A stretch of 64,000 nt of DNA, taken from Lachnospiraceae bacterium. GTDB lineage: Bacteria > Bacillota > Clostridia > Lachnospirales > Lachnospiraceae. The notes beneath the pieces were generated by a model. The model ran no database searches. It worked only from the letters and a program-made list of their open reading frames with translations, and was not told the DNA's origin. Of this stretch, positions 8,979 through 17,261 are shown piece by piece (the first letter of the stretch is position 1; every line of letters begins with the position of its first letter). The stretch lies in the NCBI GenBank assembly GCA_029225065.1, contig JAQXVT010000080.1:1-64000 (forward strand), in the 5' to 3' direction. Position numbers and translations under genes: made by a program.

Positions 8979-10772
8979 ATGACGACAGTAAAAGAGAGAA
9001 TCGCAGCGCTTCGTGCGCGCATGAAAGAAAAAGGAATCGATGCCTATCTGATTCCGACGGATGATTACCATGCATCCGAATACGTAGGTGAATTTTTTAA
9101 ATGCCGTGCCTATATGACCGGCTTTACCGGTTCCGCGGGAACCGCAGTGATCACGCAGGACATGGCGGGCATGTGGACGGACGCACGTTACTTTATTCAG
9201 GCAGAGCGTCAGATGGGGGAAAATGTTACCTTATTTAAGATGCGGGAACCGGGGGTACCGACGGTGGAAGGATTCCTGAAGTCTGCCTTAAAAGAAGGCA
9301 GCTGTCTTGGCTTTGACGGAAGATGCCTCGGATACTCGGAGGCAGAAAAGCTGGTGCGAGAGCTTGGAGAACAAGGGGTTCGCGTGGACAGCAGTGAAGA
9401 TCTGGTCGGTGAAATCTGGACAGATCGCCCGGCATTGTCAGCAGAGCCGGCCTGGGAGCTGGATCTGAAATGGGCAGGCAAGGCGAGAGAGGACAAGATC
9501 GCTGAAATTCGGAAAGCGATGGAAGAAAAAGGTGCAGATCTTTTCCTGCTCACGAAACTTGAGGATATCGCGTGGCTTTTAAATATCCGCGGAAATGATA
9601 TTCATACTGTTCCGGTGGTGCTTTCTTATCTGATGATGAGCCAGGATGAGATCCGGCTGTATGCAAATGAGAAAGTATTCTCGGATGCATTGAAAGAGAA
9701 GCTGGCAAAGGCAGGTGTCACGATTCATCCGTACAATGCGGTTTATGAAGAAGCAGCACAGATTCCGGCAGGCAAAAAGGTACTGGTGGATAAAGGAAAG
9801 GCAAACTATCTGCTGGTCGCACGGATTCCGGAGAATGTCACGGTACTCGATGAGGGCAACCTGACACTGCTGCCGAAGGCAATCAAGAATCCGGTTGAGG
9901 TGGAAAATGAGAAGATTGCCCATATCAAAGACGGCGTGGCAGTCACAAAATTCATTTACTGGCTGAAGAAAAATGTCGGCAAAGAGAAGATCACAGAGTG
10001 CTCGGCTGCCGACTATCTGAATCATTTGCGTGCACAGCAGGAGCATTTTGTTGATAACAGCTTTGATCCGATTGTTTCGTACGGAGAGCATGCGGCAATG
10101 AACCACTATTCTCCGACACCGGAGACTGATGTGGAGGTTGAGCCGCACGGACTGCTGCTTGCCGATACGGGCGGACATTACCTGGAGGGGTCGACCGATA
10201 TCACGCGTACTATTGCCATGGGACCGATCACAGACGATGAGCGTGACCACTTTACAGCAGTGCTTCGCGGTCATCTGAATCTGGCAAATGCGAAATTCCT
10301 GTACGGCTGCACCGGCATCAACCTGGATTATCTGGCGCGTCAGCCGCTGTGGGAGCGCGGAGAAGATTTTAAGCACGGAACGGGACATGGAGTCGGCTAT
10401 TGCCTCAGCGTCCATGAGTCTCCAAATGGCTTTCGGTGGAGACGGCTTCCGGATCGCAACGAGGATGCTATTCTTGAGGAAGGCATGATTACGTCCAACG
10501 AGCCGGGCTATTACGTAGAGGGCGGCTACGGCATCCGCCACGAGAACATGATCGTCTGCAAAAAAGCAGAGAAAAATGAGTACGGTCAGTTTATGTGCTT
10601 TGAAAACCTGACGATGGCGCCGTTTGATCTGGACGCGATCGATCCGGAGCAGATGACCGTAAAAGAAAGACATCTGCTGAACGATTACCACAAAGAAGTA
10701 TATGAGAAGATCGCACCGCATCTGACAGAAGAGGAGCGGGAGTGGCTGAAAGAGGCGACAAGGGAAATCTAG
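8979..10772 (+). CDS. pepP: Xaa-Pro aminopeptidase (M24B family)
   Basis: A cytoplasmic metallopeptidase that removes N-terminal residues before proline. It has two creatinase-type N-terminal domains (the first includes AYLIPTDDYHASEYVGEFFKC) and a C-terminal pita-bread catalytic domain. Metal ligands are seen in LADTGGHYLEGSTDITRT (two Asp), HGTGHGVGY and HESP (His), SNEPGYY (Glu) and the IRHENM Glu. At 597 residues it matches the long aminopeptidase P subfamily. The ATG follows AAGAGGAGC at 8965-8973; the open frame extends to 8865 but without another good site. It is a sensible partner of the peptide importer upstream, although it has its own promoter. Confidence 0.93.
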   Translation: MTTVKERIAALRARMKEKGIDAYLIPTDDYHASEYVGEFFKCRAYMTGFTGSAGTAVITQDMAGMWTDARYFIQAERQMGENVTLFKMREPGVPTVEGFLKSALKEGSCLGFDGRCLGYSEAEKLVRELGEQGVRVDSSEDLVGEIWTDRPALSAEPAWELDLKWAGKAREDKIAEIRKAMEEKGADLFLLTKLEDIAWLLNIRGNDIHTVPVVLSYLMMSQDEIRLYANEKVFSDALKEKLAKAGVTIHPYNAVYEEAAQIPAGKKVLVDKGKANYLLVARIPENVTVLDEGNLTLLPKAIKNPVEVENEKIAHIKDGVAVTKFIYWLKKNVGKEKITECSAADYLNHLRAQQEHFVDNSFDPIVSYGEHAAMNHYSPTPETDVEVEPHGLLLADTGGHYLEGSTDITRTIAMGPITDDERDHFTAVLRGHLNLANAKFLYGCTGINLDYLARQPLWERGEDFKHGTGHGVGYCLSVHESPNGFRWRRLPDRNEDAILEEGMITSNEPGYYVEGGYGIRHENMIVCKKAEKNEYGQFMCFENLTMAPFDLDAIDPEQMTVKERHLLNDYHKEVYEKIAPHLTEEEREWLKEATREI

Positions 10773-10807
10773 ATTCCTGTTTTGGTTAGGGTATTCAAGA
10801 GAACAAT

Positions 10808-10851
10808 AAAAGGCACAGGATAGAAATTGAAAATTCTACTCTGTGCCTTTT
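10808..10851. terminator. Bidirectional terminator between pepP and coaX
   Basis: An 11-bp perfect stem, AAAAGGCACAG against CTGTGCCTTTT, around a 22-nt loop, with A/T tracts on both sides. It lies between two convergent genes and can serve both. Confidence 0.8.
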
Positions 10852-10864
10852 ATCTTGAAAAAAT

Positions 10865-11629
10865 TTATCGATTTTTATTATAAATAATCATCAGTCCCTT
10901 CAGCAGCAACTGATCGTCAATAATGATCTTTCGCTTGCAGTAAGGAATAATGACCTTTGCCAGCCCGCCGGTGGAGATCACGGTACACTGCTCACCGATC
11001 TCCTCCTCGATTTTTTCAACGACGCCGTCGATACTGGAAGCATTGCTGTAAATGATGCCGCTGCGCATGCAGTCGATCGTATTGGATCCGATTACACGTT
11101 TGGGTGGATCAAGACTGATTTTCGGAAGCTGTGAAGTCCGTGTGGTCAGGGAATCAAGAGAAACACGAAGCCCCGGGATAATCATACCGCCGAGAAAGTT
11201 TTTGTTGCGATCCACTGCTGAGATCGTGGTGGCGGTACCCATATCGATGATGATGAGCGGGCACGGATACTCGTGGATCGCAGCAACAGCATCGGCCACG
11301 CGGTCACTTCCAAGCTGAGCCGGATTATCGAGTTTGATTTTCAGTCCGGTACGGATGCCGGGACCGACAACCATGACTGGTTTGCCGGTCAGGCGTGTCA
11401 TTGCAGCCTGAACGGTGTGGGTGACAGAAGGTACGACAGAGGAAATGATGCCGCCTTCAAACGCACGGTGGCTTAAATTGTTCAGCTCCAGAATATTTTT
11501 AATGAGAATCGTATATTCCAGCTCGGTGGAATTCGGATTGGTTGAGAGCCGTTCGATAAAAAGAATCTGATCATTTTCAAAACAGCCAAGTACAATATTT
11601 GAATTTCCAATGTCTACAGCAAGAATCAT
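10865..11629 (-). CDS. coaX: Type III pantothenate kinase
   Basis: Phosphorylates pantothenate to 4'-phosphopantothenate, the first step of coenzyme A synthesis. It shows the ASKHA fold of CoaX: DIGNSNIVLG at the N-terminus (phosphate 1), GSDRVADAVAA (the family GADR motif with Ser for Ala), DMGTATTISAVD and the ISTGGLA loop. The length of 254 residues is typical. It is read leftwards behind panT with a 39-bp gap and an AGGAGG site. Together with PanT and the divergent coaBC it forms a CoA supply locus. Confidence 0.95.
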   Translation of the reverse strand: MILAVDIGNSNIVLGCFENDQILFIERLSTNPNSTELEYTILIKNILELNNLSHRAFEGGIISSVVPSVTHTVQAAMTRLTGKPVMVVGPGIRTGLKIKLDNPAQLGSDRVADAVAAIHEYPCPLIIIDMGTATTISAVDRNKNFLGGMIIPGLRVSLDSLTTRTSQLPKISLDPPKRVIGSNTIDCMRSGIIYSNASSIDGVVEKIEEEIGEQCTVISTGGLAKVIIPYCKRKIIIDDQLLLKGLMIIYNKNR

Positions 11630-11668
11630 GTCCTACCTCCTGAAAAAACTAATCCTGAAAAAGTGGGG

Positions 11669-12295
11669 TCAGGCTGCGTTGGCACGTTTTACAGCTGGTA
11701 CAAAATGCGCCTTGTAGAGCGCCAGTCCGACTGCCCCGGTAATAATTGTAGAAGAAACCATTTCGCAAACCGCATTGATTCCGACGAAACCGCAGATAAA
11801 TGCAATCACATTTTTTCCGCCCATCAGCGTCTGCATGTATTCCGTGTTGCCGAAAAGCAGTACCAGAAGTGACATGAACAGTGCTGTATTTAAAAATGCA
11901 GAACAGAATCCGGTCACAAAGCAGGCAGTTGGTGTGTTGGATACTTTGCGCACACCGCGGAAAATGTAGCCGAGCAGCAGTCCGTCAAGCAAACGTGGAA
12001 CAAAACGCTGAACGAACGCGAGCACCGGGTTGATTCCGAATAAAACGGCGCCCATGGCACTCGTTCCGCCGACACCAATGCACTGCAGAAAGCTGGTCAG
12101 ACCGAATACAGAGCCGACAATAGCGCCGCCTGCAGGTCCGAGTGTAATGGCAGCCACAGCGACCGGAATCACATTAAATGTGATGGCAAGTGGTCCGATA
12201 TTCAGATATCCGAGTGGGGTGTAGGCCATGAGAAGAAGAATTGCGGTCATCAGGCCGAGAAGTACGAGTTGCGAAGTGTTGAATTTTTTGTTCAT
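11669..12295 (-). CDS. panT: ECF transporter S component, probable pantothenate-specific PanT
   Basis: A 208-residue integral membrane protein with six hydrophobic segments. It has the S-component start of LVLLGLMTAILLLMAYTPLGYLNIG and the Ala/Gly-rich AAITLGPAGGAIVGSVFGL segment that contacts the ECF module. S components bind the vitamin and rely on a shared EcfAAT energising unit, which is not in this window. Specificity for pantothenate is inferred from the neighbours: coaX directly downstream in the same operon and coaBC divergent upstream. AAGGAGG precedes the start. Confidence 0.8.
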   Translation of the reverse strand: MNKKFNTSQLVLLGLMTAILLLMAYTPLGYLNIGPLAITFNVIPVAVAAITLGPAGGAIVGSVFGLTSFLQCIGVGGTSAMGAVLFGINPVLAFVQRFVPRLLDGLLLGYIFRGVRKVSNTPTACFVTGFCSAFLNTALFMSLLVLLFGNTEYMQTLMGGKNVIAFICGFVGINAVCEMVSSTIITGAVGLALYKAHFVPAVKRANAA

Positions 12296-12454
12296 GATAA
12301 GAAATCCTCCTTGTTATCATTCCCATTCAGCGTGCGTCTGCGTTCGTCAGCTATCCGTCCAGGTATCATCCATCCGGTATGATCCGCAAGCAGTGTGACA
12401 GAAAAAACTGAGTGCATCCGTCTGAAACAGGGATACAATACAATTACAGGCAAG

Positions 12455-12483
12455 AGTATACCATCTTCGCGCTGGAAGCACAA
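12455..12483 (-). promoter_or_regulatory. Promoter of panT-coaX
   Basis: On the minus strand: TTGTGC, a 17-bp spacer and TATACT with the extended -10 TGG. It lies 160 bp upstream of panT, back to back with the coaBC promoter. Confidence 0.6.
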
Positions 12484-12536
12484 GAAAAAATGAGATGTTT
12501 TGAAAACAGTACACGAAAAGTGACAAAAGCTGGACG

Positions 12537-12565
12537 TTGTCAAAAAAAGCTACCTATGCTAAACT
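12537..12565 (+). promoter_or_regulatory. Promoter of coaBC
   Basis: TTGTCA, a 17-bp spacer and TAAACT with the extended -10 TGC. The block TGCTAAACTGTA recurs in the typA and lepA promoters of this window. Confidence 0.65.
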
Positions 12566-12639
12566 GTATGGAGAGTAGCCGGAAGGAGAAATTTTGCAGA
12601 CGGCACATTGTACTGTATAGAAAAGAAGAGAGGAACACT

Positions 12640-13845
12640 ATGCTGAGTGGAAAGACAGTAATTTTAGGAGTGACCGGAAGTATTGCGGCTTATAAGGCGG
12701 CAAATCTGGCGAGCATGCTCAAAAAGCAGCATGCGGACGTGCAGGTGATCATGACAAAGAATGCGACACAGTTTATTAACCCGATTACGTTTGAGACGCT
12801 GACCGGAAGAAAATGTCTCATTGATACGTTTGACCGGAATTTTCAGTATGAGGTGGAGCACGTAGAGCTGGCAAAAAGGGCGGATCTGGCGATTGTGGCT
12901 CCTGCAAGCGCAAATGTAATCGCGAAGCTGGCACACGGAATTGCAGATGATATGCTGACGACAACGCTGCTGGCCTGCACGTGTCCGAAGCTGGTCGCAC
13001 CGGCTATGAATACGCGGATGTATCAGAATCCGATTACACAGGATAATCTGAAGACACTGCGCCGGTATGGGGTTGAGGTAATTGAACCGGAGACGGGACA
13101 TCTGGCCTGCGGTGATACCGGAGCAGGAAAGCTGCCGTCAGAGGAGCTTTTGCTGGAGCACATTCTGAATGAAATTGCATTTAAAAAGGACATGATCGGG
13201 CTGCGTGTACTTGTAACAGCAGGTCCGACAATGGAAGCAATTGACCCGGTTCGTTTTATTTCAAATCATTCCACCGGAAAGATGGGATATGCGATTGCTA
13301 AGGTATGCAGGCGGCGCGGTGCGACTGTTACACTTGTCTCGGGAAGGACGAATCTGAAGGTGCCCTGCGGCGTAACGCTTGTACCAGTGACAAGCGCGGA
13401 GGAAATGTTTGAGGCAGTGACAACGCGGGCGGCGGAGCAGGATATCATTATCAAGGCAGCTGCGGTGGCGGATTATCGCCCGGCGCAGGTAGCTGAAAAT
13501 AAGATTCACAAAAGCAATGACGATATGTGCATTTTACTGGAGCGCACAAAGGATATCCTTGCGTGGCTCGGGGAACACCGCCGTAAGGGGCAGGTGCTTT
13601 GCGGATTTGCGATGGAAACAGAGCACATGCTGGAGCATGCCAGAGAAAAGCTGACAAAAAAACATGTGGACCTGATCGCAGCGAATAATGTAAAAGTAGC
13701 AGGTGCCGGATTTGGCACAGACACAAATGTAGTGACGCTGATTGAAAAAGACGGTATGCGGGAGCTGGAAAAAATGAGCAAGGAAGAGGTCGCAGCAGCG
13801 CTGCTGGATGAGGTGCTGCGCATTGGAAAATTCAACGAAATATAA
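12640..13845 (+). CDS. coaBC: Bifunctional phosphopantothenoylcysteine synthetase/decarboxylase
   Basis: Carries out the second and third steps of CoA synthesis: ligation of cysteine to 4'-phosphopantothenate (CoaB) and FMN-dependent decarboxylation (CoaC). The N-terminal half is a flavoprotein with VTGSIAAYKAANLA, the PAMNTRMYQNP motif and the active-site cysteine in LACGDTGAGKLP. The C-terminal half has VTAGPTMEAIDPVRFISNHS and the KIHK lysine of the synthetase. The length of 401 residues is standard. The ATG at 12640 has AGAGAGG upstream; the open frame reaches back to 12412 but that stretch holds the promoter. Confidence 0.95.
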   Translation: MLSGKTVILGVTGSIAAYKAANLASMLKKQHADVQVIMTKNATQFINPITFETLTGRKCLIDTFDRNFQYEVEHVELAKRADLAIVAPASANVIAKLAHGIADDMLTTTLLACTCPKLVAPAMNTRMYQNPITQDNLKTLRRYGVEVIEPETGHLACGDTGAGKLPSEELLLEHILNEIAFKKDMIGLRVLVTAGPTMEAIDPVRFISNHSTGKMGYAIAKVCRRRGATVTLVSGRTNLKVPCGVTLVPVTSAEEMFEAVTTRAAEQDIIIKAAAVADYRPAQVAENKIHKSNDDMCILLERTKDILAWLGEHRRKGQVLCGFAMETEHMLEHAREKLTKKHVDLIAANNVKVAGAGFGTDTNVVTLIEKDGMRELEKMSKEEVAAALLDEVLRIGKFNEI

Positions 13846-13885
13846 GCGCAGGGATAGCGAAAGGAAACAGAGAGGAGGAACAGAA

Positions 13886-14116
13886 ATGAAAAAGAGCTAT
13901 GAAACGATCTGGGAGATTTTTAATAAGTGCCCGAACAATCAGATGCGTGACGTATTTATCGATGAAATTGAGACGGATGATACCGATGAGTTCATTCGCC
14001 GCAAATTTCAGGATAAAAATGCAACCTGGGAAAAGAGTGAGCTGGAGGACGGAACGATCATTTATGATATCAATGCGTCGGGGATTCTGCAGAGGTATTC
14101 TTTCACGGAGATATAA
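13886..14116 (+). CDS. Hypothetical protein, 76 residues
   Basis: I do not recognise this family. The protein is acidic and soluble, without signal peptide, membrane helix or cysteine cluster apart from a single Cys. It has a charged centre (DEIETDDTDEFIRRKFQ) that could form helices. A very strong site, AGAGGAGG at 13870-13877, precedes the ATG, which argues for real translation. It lies 40 bp after coaBC with no terminator between, so it is probably cotranscribed with it. The following 180 bp to the MoxR gene hold nothing I can identify. Confidence 0.7.
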   Translation: MKKSYETIWEIFNKCPNNQMRDVFIDEIETDDTDEFIRRKFQDKNATWEKSELEDGTIIYDINASGILQRYSFTEI

Positions 14117-14295
14117 ATAGCAGGTAATTGGAAAGGCTGATTTTCACAGATAGGAAAAGTAGTAAAAAGCGGGTTCAGAAAGAGAATCAGTAAGATTATT
14201 TATTAGAAAAACAGGAGAATGTTTATCTGAAGTAAACACGAAGTCAGAGCAGATATCTGGCTGCATCAGAAAATTAACATACATGGGAGGATTTC

Positions 14296-15213
14296 ATGGA
14301 AACAATCACAGAAACCCTGAAAGCACAGGGAGTATCAGCAGCTCTTCTGAAAGATATCGCTTCATTTCGGGAGCAATATCCAGTGGAGAACGCACTGATG
14401 GGCAGAGTCACTGCACCGGACATGCCTTATTATGGACGAGAAACATTTGAGATGGCGGCCTATGCACTGCTGCAGGGCGAAAATATCCTGCTGACTGGCT
14501 CAAAGGCGACCGGAAAAAACATTCTGGCGGAAAATCTTGCGTGGGTATTTGGCAGACCGTCCTACAACATGTCTTTCCATGTCAACATGGACAGCAGTGC
14601 ACTTGTGGGTGCGGATACGTTTCGAGGCGGCGAAGTGCAGCTGCGTCCGGGGCCGGTGTATCAATGTGCGGTAAATGGCGGTTTTGGAATTTTTGACGAG
14701 ATCAATATGGCAAAAAATGACGCAGTTTCCGTGCTTCACGCGACGCTCGACTACCGGCGGATTATGGATGTGCCGGGATATGATAAGATCCATCTGCATG
14801 ATGCAACCCGTTTTATCGGCACAATGAATTATGGTTACGCTGGCACGCGGGAGCTAAATGAGGCACTGGTGTCCCGCTTCCTCGTGATCGAGATGCCGTC
14901 TGTGACGGAAGAATCTCTGACCTACATTTTAAAACGAATGTTTCCGGATTTCAAACCGGAAGGACTTTCACAGACCTGTGGTCTGTTTCTGGATTTGCAG
15001 CTGAAAGCAGACAACAATGAGATTTCCACAAAGCCGCTTGACCTGCGCGGATTGATCGGTGCGTTGAAAACAGTGCACGCAGGACTTGCTCCGCGCGCGG
15101 CACTTCGCATGGGAATCGTGAATAAGAGTTTCGATCTGTTTGAAAGGGAGATTGTGGAGGATATTGTGATGACACGAATTCCGGAGGAGTGGACGCCTGA
15201 ACAGCTATTTTAA
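14296..15213 (+). CDS. MoxR-type AAA+ ATPase
   Basis: A 305-residue AAA+ protein of the MoxR/CobS group. Walker A is GSKATGKN, Walker B is FGIFDEIN, sensor 1 is IGTMNYGYAG, the arginine finger region is NEALVSRFLVIEMP, and a C-terminal lid follows. MoxR ATPases act as hexameric chaperones that remodel a partner protein together with a VWA protein. Here that partner is the next gene. GGGAGG at 14284-14289 supports the start. Confidence 0.9.
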   Translation: METITETLKAQGVSAALLKDIASFREQYPVENALMGRVTAPDMPYYGRETFEMAAYALLQGENILLTGSKATGKNILAENLAWVFGRPSYNMSFHVNMDSSALVGADTFRGGEVQLRPGPVYQCAVNGGFGIFDEINMAKNDAVSVLHATLDYRRIMDVPGYDKIHLHDATRFIGTMNYGYAGTRELNEALVSRFLVIEMPSVTEESLTYILKRMFPDFKPEGLSQTCGLFLDLQLKADNNEISTKPLDLRGLIGALKTVHAGLAPRAALRMGIVNKSFDLFEREIVEDIVMTRIPEEWTPEQLF

Positions 15214-15228
15214 CTGAGCCAGGCAGGC

Positions 15229-15280
15229 TCCACCCCACTGCTTTCATTGTGGGAAGCAATAGGCAGTGGGGTGGACTTGC
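15229..15280. repeat. Hairpin with dispersed repeat copy R1
   Basis: A 13-bp perfect stem, TCCACCCCACTGC (15229-15241) against GCAGTGGGGTGGA (15263-15275). There is no T-run after it, so it is not a classical terminator. The stretch GGGAAGCAATAGGCAGTGG is related to copies at 34001-34032 (R2) and 52736-52766 (R3). It sits between the MoxR ATPase and VWA genes and could attenuate the second gene. Confidence 0.55.
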
Positions 15281-15310
15281 ATGTTCACTTACAGACAGAG
15301 AGGGGTTTGC

Positions 15311-17086
15311 ATGCTGACAGTAACAGACGAATTTGAATTTCAGGCAGAAGCCGAAAACCGCATCCGCAACCTGATGTGGACGGTGAGCGGGGACTATGCG
15401 CTTGATACGAAGGTTGAGACAGAGAGCTATTTCCGCTCAAAATATATCTGTCTTTACGATGCGGTAAAGCAGGGAGCATTCGCACGTTATTTTGACAAAA
15501 ATGAATTTGGTATGTACCTCGTAAAGAAGGTATATTGCGGTGCGCAGGAGCAGCCGCTGACAGAGCTGGCGCAGCTGTGCGTGGATGCAGCCGTTTATCA
15601 GAAGGCGGCAGCGGAGCGGCCAGGTATTATTTCTCTGCGCAAAAAAGCGTTTGCAGATGTGCTGGAGCTTTCATTTGAACGGATGAGCAAAAGTCTGGTA
15701 GGACGATTGAAGATTGCATTAATGCGTGGATACCTGGACGATCGCTGGAATTGTGAAAAAAAGCTGATGGCAGGAATCGAGAAAATCCGTGGACTTGAGC
15801 ATGCTCAGACAACGGCTGAACTGATCGAAGCGGTGGATACACTTTATAATACGCTGTTAGATCAGAGTTTTGAAAAAAAGCACGGAGCATTGAAGGAGGT
15901 GCTCGGCACGACGCTGGAAGATCTGCAGGAGTTTGACTGGAGAGAATATCTGGAAGAAGAGAGCCTGGAGGATTTTCTGGAAGAATATCTCAAGCGTTTA
16001 AACAGCCGCGTCGTCAGTCTGGATGAGATGGAGGATGAGGAGGAAAAACAGAAAACGGCAGGCAGACGGCGCGTGGTTGTAATCGATGAGAAAGCTGCCG
16101 CAAGAATGTATTCCTATATAGAACTGAATTACGGAAAATCGTATTTAAGCAATCGGGAGCAGAAAAGCATCTGCAAACGGCTGTGCCGCGGTGCACACGC
16201 GGATTGCAGTCTGTATTTTACAGATGGGATTCTGAAAAATCCGGTGCTCAGCAATGCGCAGTACGTCAATGCCAGGCGCCACAGTGAGAAGAACCGGGTG
16301 ATGTACCGCAACAATAAAAATATGATAAAGCGCAGTGTGGAGCAGCTCAGCGCGGAGCTGATGCGCGCGCTTCGCATCCGAAAGGAAGAGGAGCAGTATA
16401 CGGCGCGCACCGGCAGCATTGTTCCGGCAAGGCTGTGGAAGGTCGGACGGATGGAAGACCCGGGCGCACTTTTTGAGAAGACAGTTCGGCGGTACAGCGG
16501 AGAATTTGTGGTGGATATCCTGATGGATGCGAGCGGTTCACAGCGGGACCGGCAGGGGCAGGTGGCTCTTCAGGCGTACATCATCAGTGAGGCGCTTTCA
16601 ATCTGTGAGGTACCGCACCGCATTACAAGCTTCTGCAGCTTCTGGGATTACACAATTCTTCAGCGGTTCCGGGAGTACGATGCGCCGCGCACCGAAAACC
16701 AGCGGATTCTGGATTACACGACATCGGCCAACAACCGCGACGGTCTGGCCATCCGCGCAGCGGGAGACGGATTGCTGCGCAGGCCGGAAGAAGGCAAGAT
16801 TCTGATTGTGCTCAGTGACGGAAAACCGAATGACATTATTGTGAATCGGCCAAACAGCCGCAATCCGCAGCCGTATTACGGAGAATATGCGGTAAAGGAT
16901 ACTGCATATGAGGTGCGCAAGCTGCGGCAGATGGGTGTATTTGTGCTTGGAGTGTTTGCCGGAAAAGAAAAGGATCTGGCGGCAGAGAAGAAAATCTTCG
17001 GAAAGGATTTTGCCTACATCCGTGCGATCGAAAATTTTTCAAGTGTGACAGGGCGCTATCTGAGGAAACTTCTCGAGGAAGCATAG
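15311..17086 (+). CDS. VWA-domain protein, CobT/NorD-like partner of MoxR ATPase
   Basis: A 591-residue soluble protein. The N-terminal ~370 residues are helical and charged, with an acidic stretch (LEEESLEDFLEEYLK and DEMEDEEEKQK) like the linker of CobT/NorD proteins. The C-terminal ~200 residues form a von Willebrand factor A domain with the MIDAS motif DASGS starting at residue 406, the conserved Thr region and LSDGKPND. Such proteins bind metal at the MIDAS and dock a MoxR ATPase to its target. The target here is unknown: no cobaltochelatase, nitric oxide reductase or methanol dehydrogenase genes are nearby. AGAGAGGGG sits 6 bp before the ATG. Confidence 0.85.
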   Translation: MLTVTDEFEFQAEAENRIRNLMWTVSGDYALDTKVETESYFRSKYICLYDAVKQGAFARYFDKNEFGMYLVKKVYCGAQEQPLTELAQLCVDAAVYQKAAAERPGIISLRKKAFADVLELSFERMSKSLVGRLKIALMRGYLDDRWNCEKKLMAGIEKIRGLEHAQTTAELIEAVDTLYNTLLDQSFEKKHGALKEVLGTTLEDLQEFDWREYLEEESLEDFLEEYLKRLNSRVVSLDEMEDEEEKQKTAGRRRVVVIDEKAAARMYSYIELNYGKSYLSNREQKSICKRLCRGAHADCSLYFTDGILKNPVLSNAQYVNARRHSEKNRVMYRNNKNMIKRSVEQLSAELMRALRIRKEEEQYTARTGSIVPARLWKVGRMEDPGALFEKTVRRYSGEFVVDILMDASGSQRDRQGQVALQAYIISEALSICEVPHRITSFCSFWDYTILQRFREYDAPRTENQRILDYTTSANNRDGLAIRAAGDGLLRRPEEGKILIVLSDGKPNDIIVNRPNSRNPQPYYGEYAVKDTAYEVRKLRQMGVFVLGVFAGKEKDLAAEKKIFGKDFAYIRAIENFSSVTGRYLRKLLEEA

Positions 17087-17092
17087 TGATAT

Positions 17093-17230
17093 ATGCTGAG
17101 AAGGGCAGAAAAATACCGGATGGCTGCGGAGCTTATGACATGGCAGGAAGATATTTTGAATGGCAGGAAAGAAAATGAGAAAGAATCCTCAAAAGTTACT
17201 TGCGCAGTACGCATATTTGGATTAGAATAA
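17093..17230 (+). CDS. Possible small protein, 45 residues
   Basis: An open frame from ATG to TAA encoding a charged, mostly helical peptide (MLRRAEKYRMAAELMTWQED at its start). It begins 6 bp after the VWA gene, with AGGAAG about 12 bp upstream, a weak ribosome site. It could be a genuine small member of the operon or chance. No similarity is recognised. Confidence 0.35.
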   Translation: MLRRAEKYRMAAELMTWQEDILNGRKENEKESSKVTCAVRIFGLE

Positions 17231-17261
17231 AAAAAGTGTGTAAAAAAGGAGGTGCCTGAAA

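Noticed and set aside
9579-10721. 380-codon minus-strand frame across pepP
   Set aside because: Antisense shadow of a conserved peptidase, with no start signals.
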